Of a stretch of 64,000 nucleotides of DNA, positions 15,910 through 25,096 are shown in pieces. Origin of the DNA: Lachnospiraceae bacterium. Its GTDB lineage: Bacteria > Bacillota > Clostridia > Lachnospirales > Lachnospiraceae. Below the pieces are notes generated by a model. That model was not told where the DNA came from and did no database searches. It worked only from the letters and a program-made list of their open reading frames with translations. Position numbers and translations under genes: made by a program. Position 1 is the first letter of the stretch. The number at the start of each line of letters is the position of its first letter. Where the stretch lies: positions 31,538-95,537 of the forward strand of contig JAFXCD010000013.1 of assembly GCA_017521605.1 (NCBI GenBank), given 5' to 3'.

Positions 15910-18186
15910 TTATAAATACTTACTTTCAAATTGTTTCACATCCATAGGGCGCCCCAAATAATAACCCTGGAACATATCACAACCTAAGCCCGCCAGGAAT
16001 TGCAATTGCTCCACCGTCTCCACGCCTTCGGAAATAACCGGAATTCCCAAGCACTTGGATAGTCCGATTACCATTTGTAAGATAGCCTGTCCTCGTTCTG
16101 TATTCTGGGTCTGACGCAGGAAAGCCATATCCAGCTTCAATACATCCACATCGATATCCTTCAACATATTCAGTGAGGAATAGGCACTTCCAAAATCATC
16201 CATTTCTACTATAAAGCCCAGATTCCGTAATTTATTTATCAACTCACGTTGGCGTTCAAAATCCATCATCACAGCGGATTCTGTAATCTCCAGTTTCAAC
16301 CTTTTAGGGTCAATCTGATACTTCTCCAAAAGTCCTACGAAGGTCTGGTAAACATCAACAAAATAGAAATCTTTTGGAGAAATATTAACGGATATATAAA
16401 GTTCCTTCTTGCCTTCATCTTTCCATTTCCGCAATTGCTTGCAGGCGGCCTCCCACATATACTTATCTACTTCTGTAATCAAACCGTTTCGTTCAAAAAT
16501 GGGGATAAATACATCCGGTCCCAAGGTTCCCCTTTCAGGGTGTTCCCAACGTATCAGTGCTTCTGCTCCGATTATGGTCTCATCCGCAACTGCCTGAGGC
16601 TGCAGATACATTTGCAATTGCTCCTTGGCTATCGCCTCTTCCAAATCCTTACTCAATTCCTGCTCATATAATATATTATCACGTAATATATTGTCATAGT
16701 AAGCAACCTTACAGGTTCTGCTACCCTTGATGGTATTCAGTGCCATACGGGCACGTCCGCACATTACAGAAACCATTAAATCTCTCTCTACCACCTGATA
16801 TACGCCGGCATAGGTGATAATCTGGAATGCCACCTCCGAATAGGTCGAACCGGCAAAAGCCTCCTGAGTAGTTAAATCAAAATACGTTTCCTTAAAATCT
16901 TCCTTTTTCATCAGTATGGCAAAATTATCATTACCCAATCGCCCATATGTAATCAGTTTATCTTTATTTTTCCTGATTTTATCCGCGTAATTCTGCAATA
17001 CTGCATCTCCCATACGGGAACCAAAGAAATCATTAACCATCTTAAAGTCTTTGATGTCCGTACAGACAATATATAATTCCTCATCCAAATGAGACTTAAT
17101 ATATTTTTCTGCCTGTTCATAAAAATGTTCTTTTATGTACAAATCCGTCAGACGGTCATGAGTTGCCAGATGCTGCTTTTTCTTCAATTCATTCTTTTCT
17201 TCCGTTCTATCCTGAATAATAAAATAACATCCCTGCAACTGCTTCTTATTATCTTCCACACGCTGTAGTTGGATTTTAAAGAAACGTGGCTCAATACCTT
17301 TGTAGAAGGTTTCTTCAAAAATAGTCTCATCCGTGTGTTTTTTGGACTGCTCCCTGCACCATTTCTCCAAATCCCGGGACATGTCATCCTGCAAAGGGTC
17401 AAAAGGATTTAAATATTCCTCAACAATCCGATTGCTATAAATCTTGCGCCCTTCCAAATCCAATGCCAGTATACCCACAGACATATTACCTGTTACTTTC
17501 GTCAATGTCTTGGGTAAAAGACGCTGTGGCGTATATACAAAGGCACAATAATAGATACAAATCACTTCCACCACATAACCTAAAACAGAATAATCCAGCG
17601 AAGTATCAAAGGCTTTAAAATTAAGTACCATCATACAAATGAAAATTGATGCTATCATGAAATATTTCATACGATAAAAGGAGGGTGCCGTAAAAAACCT
17701 TTGTAGTAATCCTATCATACAAAGCACTGCAATTAACAGTAAAAATGCATAATGTACAAAGAACAAATCTTTCAAATCAGGCTTATATATTATGGCACTT
17801 CCAAATACTATTTCCACCTTGATGCCAAACATTTTTTGTGATAAGAAGTTCCATAGTAAAGCCGCAGAATCGATAAACAACAAAACCAGCATGAAGTCTT
17901 TTCGCACAATATCTTCCAAAAAATTGCCTGTATATTCCAAAGAAAAGTATAGTAAAAAGAAGAGTAGCCATGTTACTGATATATAATAAGCACAATAAGC
18001 AAATAATACCAACTTGGCAATTTCTGCCACCAGTGCCACTTCATAAAAAAATACCATAGAAAAACCAGCCCAGAGCATTTTACTTACACTGGGCGCCATT
18101 CTATGGTTCTTTCTTGAAGTTTTCCAAAGGTAAAAACCGGTAATTATGAGTGCTACCAATAGCACTGCACCTATAATAATTTTCAT
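15910..18186 (-). CDS. Membrane c-di-GMP phosphodiesterase: 7TM sensor, PAS, degenerate GGDEF, EAL
   Basis: The 758-residue protein has about seven membrane segments in residues 1-220 (7TM histidine-kinase-type sensor), a PAS-like region, a GGDEF domain introduced by THDRLTDLYIKEHF, and an EAL domain in the last 250 residues. The GGDEF signature reads GNDNF, so diguanylate cyclase activity is unlikely. The EAL domain looks active: AEALIRW, VNISPKDF, LEITESAVM, MDDFGSAYSSL, ISEGVET and QGYYLGRP are all present. It should break down c-di-GMP at the membrane, which favours motility. The ATG at 18186 is used; a TTG six codons earlier is in frame but lacks a ribosome binding site. Confidence 0.92.
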   Translation of the reverse strand: MKIIIGAVLLVALIITGFYLWKTSRKNHRMAPSVSKMLWAGFSMVFFYEVALVAEIAKLVLFAYCAYYISVTWLLFFLLYFSLEYTGNFLEDIVRKDFMLVLLFIDSAALLWNFLSQKMFGIKVEIVFGSAIIYKPDLKDLFFVHYAFLLLIAVLCMIGLLQRFFTAPSFYRMKYFMIASIFICMMVLNFKAFDTSLDYSVLGYVVEVICIYYCAFVYTPQRLLPKTLTKVTGNMSVGILALDLEGRKIYSNRIVEEYLNPFDPLQDDMSRDLEKWCREQSKKHTDETIFEETFYKGIEPRFFKIQLQRVEDNKKQLQGCYFIIQDRTEEKNELKKKQHLATHDRLTDLYIKEHFYEQAEKYIKSHLDEELYIVCTDIKDFKMVNDFFGSRMGDAVLQNYADKIRKNKDKLITYGRLGNDNFAILMKKEDFKETYFDLTTQEAFAGSTYSEVAFQIITYAGVYQVVERDLMVSVMCGRARMALNTIKGSRTCKVAYYDNILRDNILYEQELSKDLEEAIAKEQLQMYLQPQAVADETIIGAEALIRWEHPERGTLGPDVFIPIFERNGLITEVDKYMWEAACKQLRKWKDEGKKELYISVNISPKDFYFVDVYQTFVGLLEKYQIDPKRLKLEITESAVMMDFERQRELINKLRNLGFIVEMDDFGSAYSSLNMLKDIDVDVLKLDMAFLRQTQNTERGQAILQMVIGLSKCLGIPVISEGVETVEQLQFLAGLGCDMFQGYYLGRPMDVKQFESKYL

Positions 18187-18285
18187 ACATTCTCCACTTT
18201 CCAAAGTATACCAATATTATTATAACCTTGTACCCCTGGTTTTGTCCACAATTAATTCACTTTTTGTTCATTTTTTGTTCAATTT

Positions 18286-18792
18286 TTACTTACTCACACA
18301 GATACCGGCACCAACTACCATAAAAGGTACCAAAAAGACATATACAAACGGGAACCACAAATTTCCCCAGGTTATTTCATGATATGCTATCAAACTAAAT
18401 AATAACTGTCCTGCCTGCGCCGGCATATATACTTTTAGCAATAACCTTAACAGTTTCTTTAACCGAAACATCCTTAGCTCTGTCTTGGATATTGGCAAAT
18501 ACTGCAAATACTGATATATATTTGTCACGGCGCCCCTTCCATCAATGGCATACCTATAGGAATTCATATAGATAAAAGCGGCCAATGCACCAAACATCAA
18601 ACCCAGTAACTTAAGTGCACGGTCATCTTCTGTATAGGTCTGATAAGGAAACCACATTACGATCATCAGAATTACAAAGAAAATAATTGCCACTACATTA
18701 TATCCCAATTGAATATGACTTTTTTCAAAATAATCCTTATAAAATTGTTCCAATATATTGTGCTGTGTTTTTCCATATGTTTTTTCTTCCAT
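18286..18792 (-). CDS. ABC transporter permease-type membrane protein
   Basis: The 168-residue protein has four to five hydrophobic segments, starting with VVAIIFFVILMIVMWF, and a C-terminal FVYVFLVPFMVVGAGI. It is small for an ABC-2 permease and matches no family I can name. It follows an ABC ATPase by 25 bp and is the last gene of the GntR-linked cluster, so it is most likely the membrane partner of that ATPase. The ATG at 18792 has GGGGAG 9 nt ahead; an upstream in-frame start overlaps the ATPase gene without a better site. Confidence 0.65.
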   Translation of the reverse strand: MEEKTYGKTQHNILEQFYKDYFEKSHIQLGYNVVAIIFFVILMIVMWFPYQTYTEDDRALKLLGLMFGALAAFIYMNSYRYAIDGRGAVTNIYQYLQYLPISKTELRMFRLKKLLRLLLKVYMPAQAGQLLFSLIAYHEITWGNLWFPFVYVFLVPFMVVGAGICVSK

Positions 18793-18817
18793 CTTTACAA
18801 TCTCCCCATTGTACCAA

Positions 18818-19486
18818 TTACATATCCTTACTAAAATCCGGGCTTTCACCAAACCAGGTCATTCTGCCCTCATCCAAGATACCCAAAAAGTCAGTTTTCT
18901 GTTTCATTTCCGACTCTATATGACTGCTCATCAGCACGCTGGATTCCTCTGTTTCTATAACCCTTTGGAGGATTTTAAAGAAATCAAGTCTAAACACAGG
19001 ATCCATTCCCACCGTCACCTCATCCAACAAATAGAGTTTGGGAGAATATGCCATAGCAAACGCCATCTGAAACTTTAATTTCTCTCCTCGCGAAAGCTTC
19101 TGATAGGATATATGCATGGAAACACCCATTTCTTTCATGGTACTTTTAAATCTCTCCATATCAAACTTTTCATAGAAACCTGACAACAACCTGGCATTTT
19201 CAATGGCAGTCATCTGTTCAAAAAAGCCATGTCCCCCCGACACAAAACCTATCAGGTTCTTTACATAAGCATGGTTTTTTCGAATATCCACGCCGTCAAT
19301 TTTTATGGTGCCGGTATACCGGGCATCTTCTTCCATAATATAGGACATCAAGGTACTTTTTCCTGCACCATTGGCCCCCATCAGGCCCATCATATATCCT
19401 GCCGGTAATGTGAAGCTGATATCCTGCAAACGAAACTTTCCCTTACTACCTGTTACATTCTCAAATTCTAAAATCATCTCTTCCAT
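18818..19486 (-). CDS. ABC transporter ATP-binding protein (second of cluster)
   Basis: The 222-residue protein has Walker A GANGAGKST, a signature KLSRGEKLKFQMAFA and Walker B LYLLDEVTVGMDP, and a switch His in MSSHIESE. The signature loop reads LSRGE, and the Walker B Glu is kept. It energises transport by the neighbouring membrane protein. It lies 5 bp after the GntR regulator gene. YtrA-type clusters often carry such small ATPases for envelope stress or bacitracin-like responses, but the substrate is not evident here. Confidence 0.88.
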   Translation of the reverse strand: MEEMILEFENVTGSKGKFRLQDISFTLPAGYMMGLMGANGAGKSTLMSYIMEEDARYTGTIKIDGVDIRKNHAYVKNLIGFVSGGHGFFEQMTAIENARLLSGFYEKFDMERFKSTMKEMGVSMHISYQKLSRGEKLKFQMAFAMAYSPKLYLLDEVTVGMDPVFRLDFFKILQRVIETEESSVLMSSHIESEMKQKTDFLGILDEGRMTWFGESPDFSKDM

Positions 19487-19491
19487 CTATG

Positions 19492-19872
19492 TCAGCTCTC
19501 CCCTACCAAGAATAATGTATCCACCATTTCCTTTACTTCCTCACAGCTTAGTCCTGCCTGCCTGGCTTCCATAATCACTTCTGTCAACCTCTTTTCAATC
19601 ATTACCAGCTGCTTCTCCATAAGATAATCCGTATTATATTCACAGACATAGAAACCTTTACCTACTACGGAACGGATAAGTCCTTCCGTTTCCAGCTCCT
19701 CATAAGCTCTTTTGGTAGTAATCACACTAACTCCCAAATCTGTAGCCAGAGAACGGATGGAGGGCAATGCTTCTCCCGCTTTCAATTCCCTGGTGACAAT
19801 AGCATTCTTCAATTGATTCACAATCTGCTCATATATAGCCAATGTACCTTGGGGCTGTATTACAATCTTCAT
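19492..19872 (-). CDS. GntR/YtrA-family transcriptional regulator
   Basis: The 126-residue protein has a GntR winged helix (IYEQIVNQLKNAIVTRELKAGEALPSIRSLATDLGVS, then TTKRAYEELETEGLIRSVVGKGFYV) and only a short C-terminal tail (about 45 residues), the hallmark of the YtrA subfamily. YtrA regulators repress the ABC transporter operons they sit in and respond to cell-wall stress. A palindrome suited to a GntR dimer lies upstream of the first gene of this cluster. It is the third gene of five and is probably autoregulated. Confidence 0.9.
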   Translation of the reverse strand: MKIVIQPQGTLAIYEQIVNQLKNAIVTRELKAGEALPSIRSLATDLGVSVITTKRAYEELETEGLIRSVVGKGFYVCEYNTDYLMEKQLVMIEKRLTEVIMEARQAGLSCEEVKEMVDTLFLVGES

Positions 19873-19902
19873 GACACTCTTCCTTTCTACCAGCCTTTAT
19901 CC

Positions 19903-20607
19903 CTACAATTTGGTTTTGGCATAACCCACTGCATTCTCCACAGCCTTGTTCCATCCGGATAAGTACTTAATGATCAGTGGTAATTGTATGAATATCGCCA
20001 CACTTACAAAAATCCATATAGCCCAGCTTTCTATGGAACTCTCTACACACAGTATCATACACATTCCAAGTATAGCAATAAAACTAACAATAAAATTACT
20101 GGTTTCTATTCCTCCCCCCGTATAAAGGGTTTTTCCCTGTGTACCGTTATGTCCCGATACATATACCTTACGTTTCCCAAAGCAGGAGCTTGTAGTAATC
20201 CCTATAATCACCACATTCACCCAATACATAATGGCTGTTAAAGGCTGACAATGTCTAAATGCCCACAGTATTACGGCGAATATACCTCCCAAAATAGCCG
20301 GCTGAATCATGGCAAATAGAAATTTACGTTCCACATATCCCCTACGTTGCTCTTTGTCCATAGGACATAAATAAAATAACTTGGGCAAAATATTCTCATG
20401 TATTGTTTCCGAAAACAAGCAGAAAATTACCGGCACCAGCATACTATAATAAATAATTGCGTATTCTATTTTTTCAAAAACATCCCATATCAATGGCACC
20501 CCTATCAATAAATAACCAGTCCAGAACCAGTCAGCCCCTTTCATCCGCTCTTTAATTCTATTCCAACGAAATGCCGCAAAATAATCTTTAATGACCCATC
20601 TCCACAT
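19903..20607 (-). CDS. ABC-2-type membrane protein (first of cluster)
   Basis: The 234-residue protein has about six hydrophobic segments (for example WFWTGYLLIGVPLIWDVF, LLVPVIFCLF, YWVNVVIIGITTSS, IAILGMCMILCV). It has no motif that names a substrate. It starts 3 bp after the stop of the first ATPase, with AGGAGG inside that stop region, so it is the membrane partner of that ATPase. Confidence 0.75.
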   Translation of the reverse strand: MWRWVIKDYFAAFRWNRIKERMKGADWFWTGYLLIGVPLIWDVFEKIEYAIIYYSMLVPVIFCLFSETIHENILPKLFYLCPMDKEQRRGYVERKFLFAMIQPAILGGIFAVILWAFRHCQPLTAIMYWVNVVIIGITTSSCFGKRKVYVSGHNGTQGKTLYTGGGIETSNFIVSFIAILGMCMILCVESSIESWAIWIFVSVAIFIQLPLIIKYLSGWNKAVENAVGYAKTKL

Positions 20608-20610
20608 CCT

Positions 20611-21459
20611 CTATTTCCTCCTCTTGGTCATAAAATACATAAGTTCCTCAATAGTGGGAACCATCACCGTTACTTCCTTGTCATACAAGCTTCTACGGGT
20701 ATGCTTCACCAGTGCCTTGGTACCATAGGTTCCTTCCTCCGTATGGATAATCTTCTCCGGTGCCAGCAATTTGATTTTATACTTCTCTCCTACCACCAGT
20801 CTGTAACTTTCCCGTAAGTTTTCCACATCTCCTGCAAATATCTGTTGCCCCTTTTCCAAATAAATAATGTAATCTGCCACCCTATCCAAATCCTCTGTAA
20901 TGTGGGTAGCCAATATCACGCTTTTTTCACCATCTGCCATAAATTCTTTTAAGATCCGGAAAAATTCCTCACGAAAGGCCGGGTCAAAGTTACCGGTAGG
21001 TTCATCCAGCACCAAAAGCTTAGGGTCATGTGCCAGCGCAAAAGCCAGCTGGAATTTCAGTTTCTGACCCTTTGACAGTTTTCTGTAAAGCTGCCCTTCC
21101 TTCAATTCAAAACGCTCCAAATACTCTTTTAGAGCCTCTTCCTTATAACGACTGTAATACTTGCCATAGTCCCTGCCGTTTTCCAGGAGAGTGTGGCTTC
21201 CTTCAAACAAATCCTCCACCAGCACCACTCCCAGATTGTCCAGCAATACTTTCTCCCTCTCCTCATAGGTCATGCCATCCACCTTTATCTCCCCCTCAGA
21301 AGGATTATAAAGTCCCATCAGCAAATGTAACAAGGTAGTTTTGCCGGAACCATTAGGACCTACCAGACCGGTAATATAGCCGGCAGGTATATCAAACTGT
21401 AGCTCTCCTAATGTAAATTTGTCTAAATTCTTTTTCACATCCACAAACTCTATTCTCAT
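20611..21459 (-). CDS. ABC transporter ATP-binding protein (first of cluster)
   Basis: The 282-residue protein has Walker A GPNGSGKTT, signature KLSKGQKLKFQLAFA, Walker B LLVLDEPTGNFDP and a switch His in LATHITED, all intact. A C-terminal extension of about 70 residues follows. The ATG at 21459 is used because GGAGG stands 7 nt before it; a GTG one codon earlier is closer to the site. It is the first gene of the five-gene GntR cluster and is preceded by the palindromic operator at 21491-21516. Confidence 0.9.
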   Translation of the reverse strand: MRIEFVDVKKNLDKFTLGELQFDIPAGYITGLVGPNGSGKTTLLHLLMGLYNPSEGEIKVDGMTYEEREKVLLDNLGVVLVEDLFEGSHTLLENGRDYGKYYSRYKEEALKEYLERFELKEGQLYRKLSKGQKLKFQLAFALAHDPKLLVLDEPTGNFDPAFREEFFRILKEFMADGEKSVILATHITEDLDRVADYIIYLEKGQQIFAGDVENLRESYRLVVGEKYKIKLLAPEKIIHTEEGTYGTKALVKHTRRSLYDKEVTVMVPTIEELMYFMTKRRK

Positions 21460-21477
21460 CACATTTCCTCCAATTTA

Positions 21478-21529
21478 AAAGGTGTGCATCTACCGTATAT
21501 GTATATATATACAGTAAATACACACCTTT
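21478..21529 (-). promoter_or_regulatory. Palindromic operator/terminator region of the YtrA-type cluster
   Basis: An inner palindrome TAC(T/C)GTATAT-N6-ATATAC(G/A)GTA (21491-21516) fits a GntR/YtrA-type dimer site and overlaps a TATATA -10-like sequence. An outer perfect 9-bp repeat AAAGGTGTG / CACACCTTT (21478-21486, 21521-21529) encloses it. The outer stem may also stop transcription from the upstream gene. It ends 18 bp before the ATPase start. Confidence 0.7.
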
Positions 21530-21547
21530 GTCAAGTTCTTATATAAA

Positions 21548-24500
21548 TTATTTCTTTTTATTTTTCTTATGCTTCTTTTGTTTCAGCAATTCCCTTACTT
21601 TATCATAAATTTCCAGTGCTTTCCTCTTATCTTCTTCAGACACATTCTCCTGCATATAAGCTACCTTTTCTACCAGCAGACTCAGCCGGCAAATATCTTC
21701 TTCATAAATCTGTTCAAACGCTCTGGCATATTCATATGGAGTATCCGGACCCACTTCGCCCATCTCCTCCTTTGTATACTTTCTCTGTATACGCCGATAA
21801 AGCAAGATAATACCCTGTCCCGGTGTAGCCTTCCCTACTCTTTGTATAAATAGCTTTTCCCTAATAAAAGGAGCTGCTATCAGGTGTAAAAAGAGAATCA
21901 CTATTATCACAGCAGATACTGCCACAAAAACAACCACCAGTCGCAAGAGTGCATGAGCCAGATACATAAAGAAACCAACTCCGTTACGATTACTTTGATT
22001 CACATACTGAGACGGAATGGTTGCTTCAAATATCACATAGCCTATATTGGATATATAAACCTCCGGATAGGCATGTCCGCCACTGGTACGTACTACATAA
22101 TCACCATTGTACTCTTCATCCGGCACAAAGCCTTCCACATAGCGAACCACAAGTCCTACCGAACGGGCCATGAGAGTATATGCAGACGCAAAATCGGAAC
22201 AGGTTCCTCTTTTCCCTTCAAACAGGAAATATTCCACGCTGTCATCCGGTGCCCTATAACCCAAATCATAAACAAAATCATTTTCAAAAAAGTACTTCTG
22301 TAAAGCAACCGCCTTTTCCCAATCATACCTGCAATCCTTTGTGATTTCCAGTGCCAGTTCTTTTACTTTTTGCGGTATCTGACTCACATTATCCTCACAA
22401 AACATTTGATATACAATCACTTCATTAATTTCTTGCTGATATAAATCCAATGTTCTTATGAGTTTTTCCTCATTGTGGGCTTCCAGTACTTCCTTCATTT
22501 CCTCCAGCAGCTGCCCTGCTGTTACTATACTTAGATTTGCCCCTCCTATGGATAAGAAATATTCCCTTAGCTTATCTTCATCATAGAATTCAACCGAATA
22601 AGTATTATCCGGTTTTAAAAAGCCTGTCTTTCTCCAAAATATCCCATGGGGAGTAACATAAGTCCTCAATGGGTCATCTTCATTACCTTTTATCATATCA
22701 ATAGTCACCGTACCCGGCGGAGTCACATATCCGGTGCTGGAGAAATTGGTTGTTTCAATATTATATACTCTAAGAATATCCGAATATTCTACATCCGGCC
22801 GTTCTATCTTTCCAATACCATACTTCTCCAAAATCTCCGGTTCCAGCTCCTGTACAGTCGCCATAACATTAATCAAATCAAGGAGATTCTTTCCCCTTTT
22901 CATCTCAATCCATTGGTTTGGGCTATAAGTTGGCTCGGCATAAAAATCAAAGGAATACCACCTGTCTTTATCAAAATCATAGGAATCAAAGGTTTGGCGA
23001 TTCAGATACAAGTTTTTCCCCGCTTCCACAAAATCAACCACATATAATTTTCTGTCATTTAACTCATTAAATCCATCTGCATTACCGGAATACTCACTCA
23101 TATCAGAATACTCTTCCGGTACCAGTTCACTTACATTTCCTCCCAGAAAAGCATTCTCAAACATATAGTAATACTTGGTTTCAGTTTCCGGAAGTGCCAA
23201 TCCGATTAATACGAATATAACGGCATAAATACCTAAAGACAATACCCCTTCGGGATATCCCACAATACGTTTCCCTGCATCCTTATGGGTCCTGTAATGT
23301 AATAAAAATGCTGCCACATTCAACACAGTTACAAAAACCACCTGGGCAATATGAATATCCAGCATAACCTTTACATATACAACAAAAGGCATAAGGCTGA
23401 CCAGCATCAGGAACGAAGTACGATACAAAATACGTACAAAATAATAAACCACCATTGCAAAGAAAGGGGTAAATATCAATAATATGCTGGTCAAATACTC
23501 TGTTGTATTTTGTATAGATTCACCACCGGACATAAACCAGTGCATATAATCTAATAATCCATTGCCAAAGGCCTGCCTGGCAGCATTCTGAATCAGCCCG
23601 AATGTCAACAGGGTTGTTAATAATGTACCAATAATTTTATGATCCTTAATAACTTCACAATACACTACAATTCCCAGACTTAATAAGGCCTGCAAAACTG
23701 TCCACCAGGAAAGAAATGGTATATCAAACACAGAAAACATAATGGTACTCAATAAAAAACCTAACAACCATGGAAGTAAAAGTGCTTTCGGTGCTTCCTT
23801 AATCTTCTGCCCGATTTTTACTTTTTGTTTCTTTTCAATTACAGGCGTATCTATGGAAATACTATATTCTCCCGGATTAGATTTCCCTGCCTCTTCCACT
23901 ACAGCATAAATGGTGGTATTCAATCCAAGGCCTGCTGCTTCTACCATAGCTGCAGCCTCCTCATAAGAATTGGGAGTAGAAAGCAACCCGGCTTTTTCGG
24001 AAAATCCTTCCTTGTTCAAAGGTAACCGTTCTACATCAGGGCCGGTAGCAAAATAATAATTTGCCAGCTCCAGTCTCACTGTCTCCAAATCTACCTCATC
24101 CAATATTTCATATTCCACAAATTCACCATTCATTCGCGCATAAAAATTTACTGAGTAATTTTGGCGAAGAAATACTTGCATCATTCCTAAAGCATTCTCT
24201 ATCGCATCCTCTGCCAGCTTAGGGAGTATCTCATCCTCCTCCAGCCTGTGGTACGCAAAAAGCTTTCGAACACTATCAATATCCACTCTCTCCTTTTCAA
24301 ACACACTATCCAACACAACATTAATTGTGCGGGCAGCCATTTCATCATCCAGACGTACTAATAGTTTATTTCTTTTGGCGGATTGCTTCCAGTTAATTCT
24401 TTTCAGTGGATCTCCGGGTACATATTCCCTGTTATCATAACCGGGAAATCCTCCAAACGCAAAGGCATAGGAATCTACCGTGTCCTCACCATCATCCATA

Positions 24501-25066
24501 TGCAAGGAGGATTGCATCACCTTTATCAGACTGTCATCCCTTGCTGAAAGCTCTGCAATATCAGGTATAACTGCCACTCTGCTTTGCATGGAAGCATAAT
24601 CCTGCCTCTTTACTTCAAAGGCAAAAAGCCCCAAATAATCGGTTACTTTTACAGTCTCTACACCAATTATGGAGCTTCCGCATATCTTAGCCTGAAAATC
24701 CACCTCAAAGCTTTTGGTTCCTCTGGAAAATACAGACACCAATACTTCCTTCTGTTTGCTTCGCACTCCTGCTTCATTAGTCAACTGTACCGCTATGGGA
24801 GGAGTAGGAAAAATAGATTTATTTTGCACCATCACTTTCATGGTGCAAACATCTCCCTTAGACAATAATACCTCATCCATTTGACAGGATACCTGCACTA
24901 ATTTACCGGAAAGCCATGCCATAAAAACAGAAATCATGGGTGCCAGTAAAAGGGTAAGCAAAATAAACCATCCCACATTTGCGTTCAAAAACAATCCAAA
25001 AATGGTGGCAAATACCATGGCAAATATATAATTGATTATTCCTTTAACAAGCGAAACCTTTTTCAT
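21548..25066 (-). CDS. DUF58-transglutaminase fusion membrane protein
   Basis: The 1172-residue protein begins with two membrane helices (residues 10-52) and a DUF58 domain with GYDNREYVPGDPLKRINWK near 209-227. About six membrane segments follow at 430-625. A transglutaminase-like domain has Cys956 (GTCSDFA), His998 (SGGHAY) and Glu1014 in the third catalytic position, where Asp is usual. One more helix (about 1043-1063) leads to a cytoplasmic tail resembling DUF4129. Usually DUF58 and TgpA-type proteins are separate products of one operon; here they are one chain. It follows moxR by 30 bp. The role of such sets is not settled; a wall-linked or protease-like activity is plausible. Confidence 0.85.
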   Translation of the reverse strand: MKKVSLVKGIINYIFAMVFATIFGLFLNANVGWFILLTLLLAPMISVFMAWLSGKLVQVSCQMDEVLLSKGDVCTMKVMVQNKSIFPTPPIAVQLTNEAGVRSKQKEVLVSVFSRGTKSFEVDFQAKICGSSIIGVETVKVTDYLGLFAFEVKRQDYASMQSRVAVIPDIAELSARDDSLIKVMQSSLHMDDGEDTVDSYAFAFGGFPGYDNREYVPGDPLKRINWKQSAKRNKLLVRLDDEMAARTINVVLDSVFEKERVDIDSVRKLFAYHRLEEDEILPKLAEDAIENALGMMQVFLRQNYSVNFYARMNGEFVEYEILDEVDLETVRLELANYYFATGPDVERLPLNKEGFSEKAGLLSTPNSYEEAAAMVEAAGLGLNTTIYAVVEEAGKSNPGEYSISIDTPVIEKKQKVKIGQKIKEAPKALLLPWLLGFLLSTIMFSVFDIPFLSWWTVLQALLSLGIVVYCEVIKDHKIIGTLLTTLLTFGLIQNAARQAFGNGLLDYMHWFMSGGESIQNTTEYLTSILLIFTPFFAMVVYYFVRILYRTSFLMLVSLMPFVVYVKVMLDIHIAQVVFVTVLNVAAFLLHYRTHKDAGKRIVGYPEGVLSLGIYAVIFVLIGLALPETETKYYYMFENAFLGGNVSELVPEEYSDMSEYSGNADGFNELNDRKLYVVDFVEAGKNLYLNRQTFDSYDFDKDRWYSFDFYAEPTYSPNQWIEMKRGKNLLDLINVMATVQELEPEILEKYGIGKIERPDVEYSDILRVYNIETTNFSSTGYVTPPGTVTIDMIKGNEDDPLRTYVTPHGIFWRKTGFLKPDNTYSVEFYDEDKLREYFLSIGGANLSIVTAGQLLEEMKEVLEAHNEEKLIRTLDLYQQEINEVIVYQMFCEDNVSQIPQKVKELALEITKDCRYDWEKAVALQKYFFENDFVYDLGYRAPDDSVEYFLFEGKRGTCSDFASAYTLMARSVGLVVRYVEGFVPDEEYNGDYVVRTSGGHAYPEVYISNIGYVIFEATIPSQYVNQSNRNGVGFFMYLAHALLRLVVVFVAVSAVIIVILFLHLIAAPFIREKLFIQRVGKATPGQGIILLYRRIQRKYTKEEMGEVGPDTPYEYARAFEQIYEEDICRLSLLVEKVAYMQENVSEEDKRKALEIYDKVRELLKQKKHKKNKKK

Positions 25067-25096
25067 CCTCTTACCATCTATTGTTACTAACTATTC

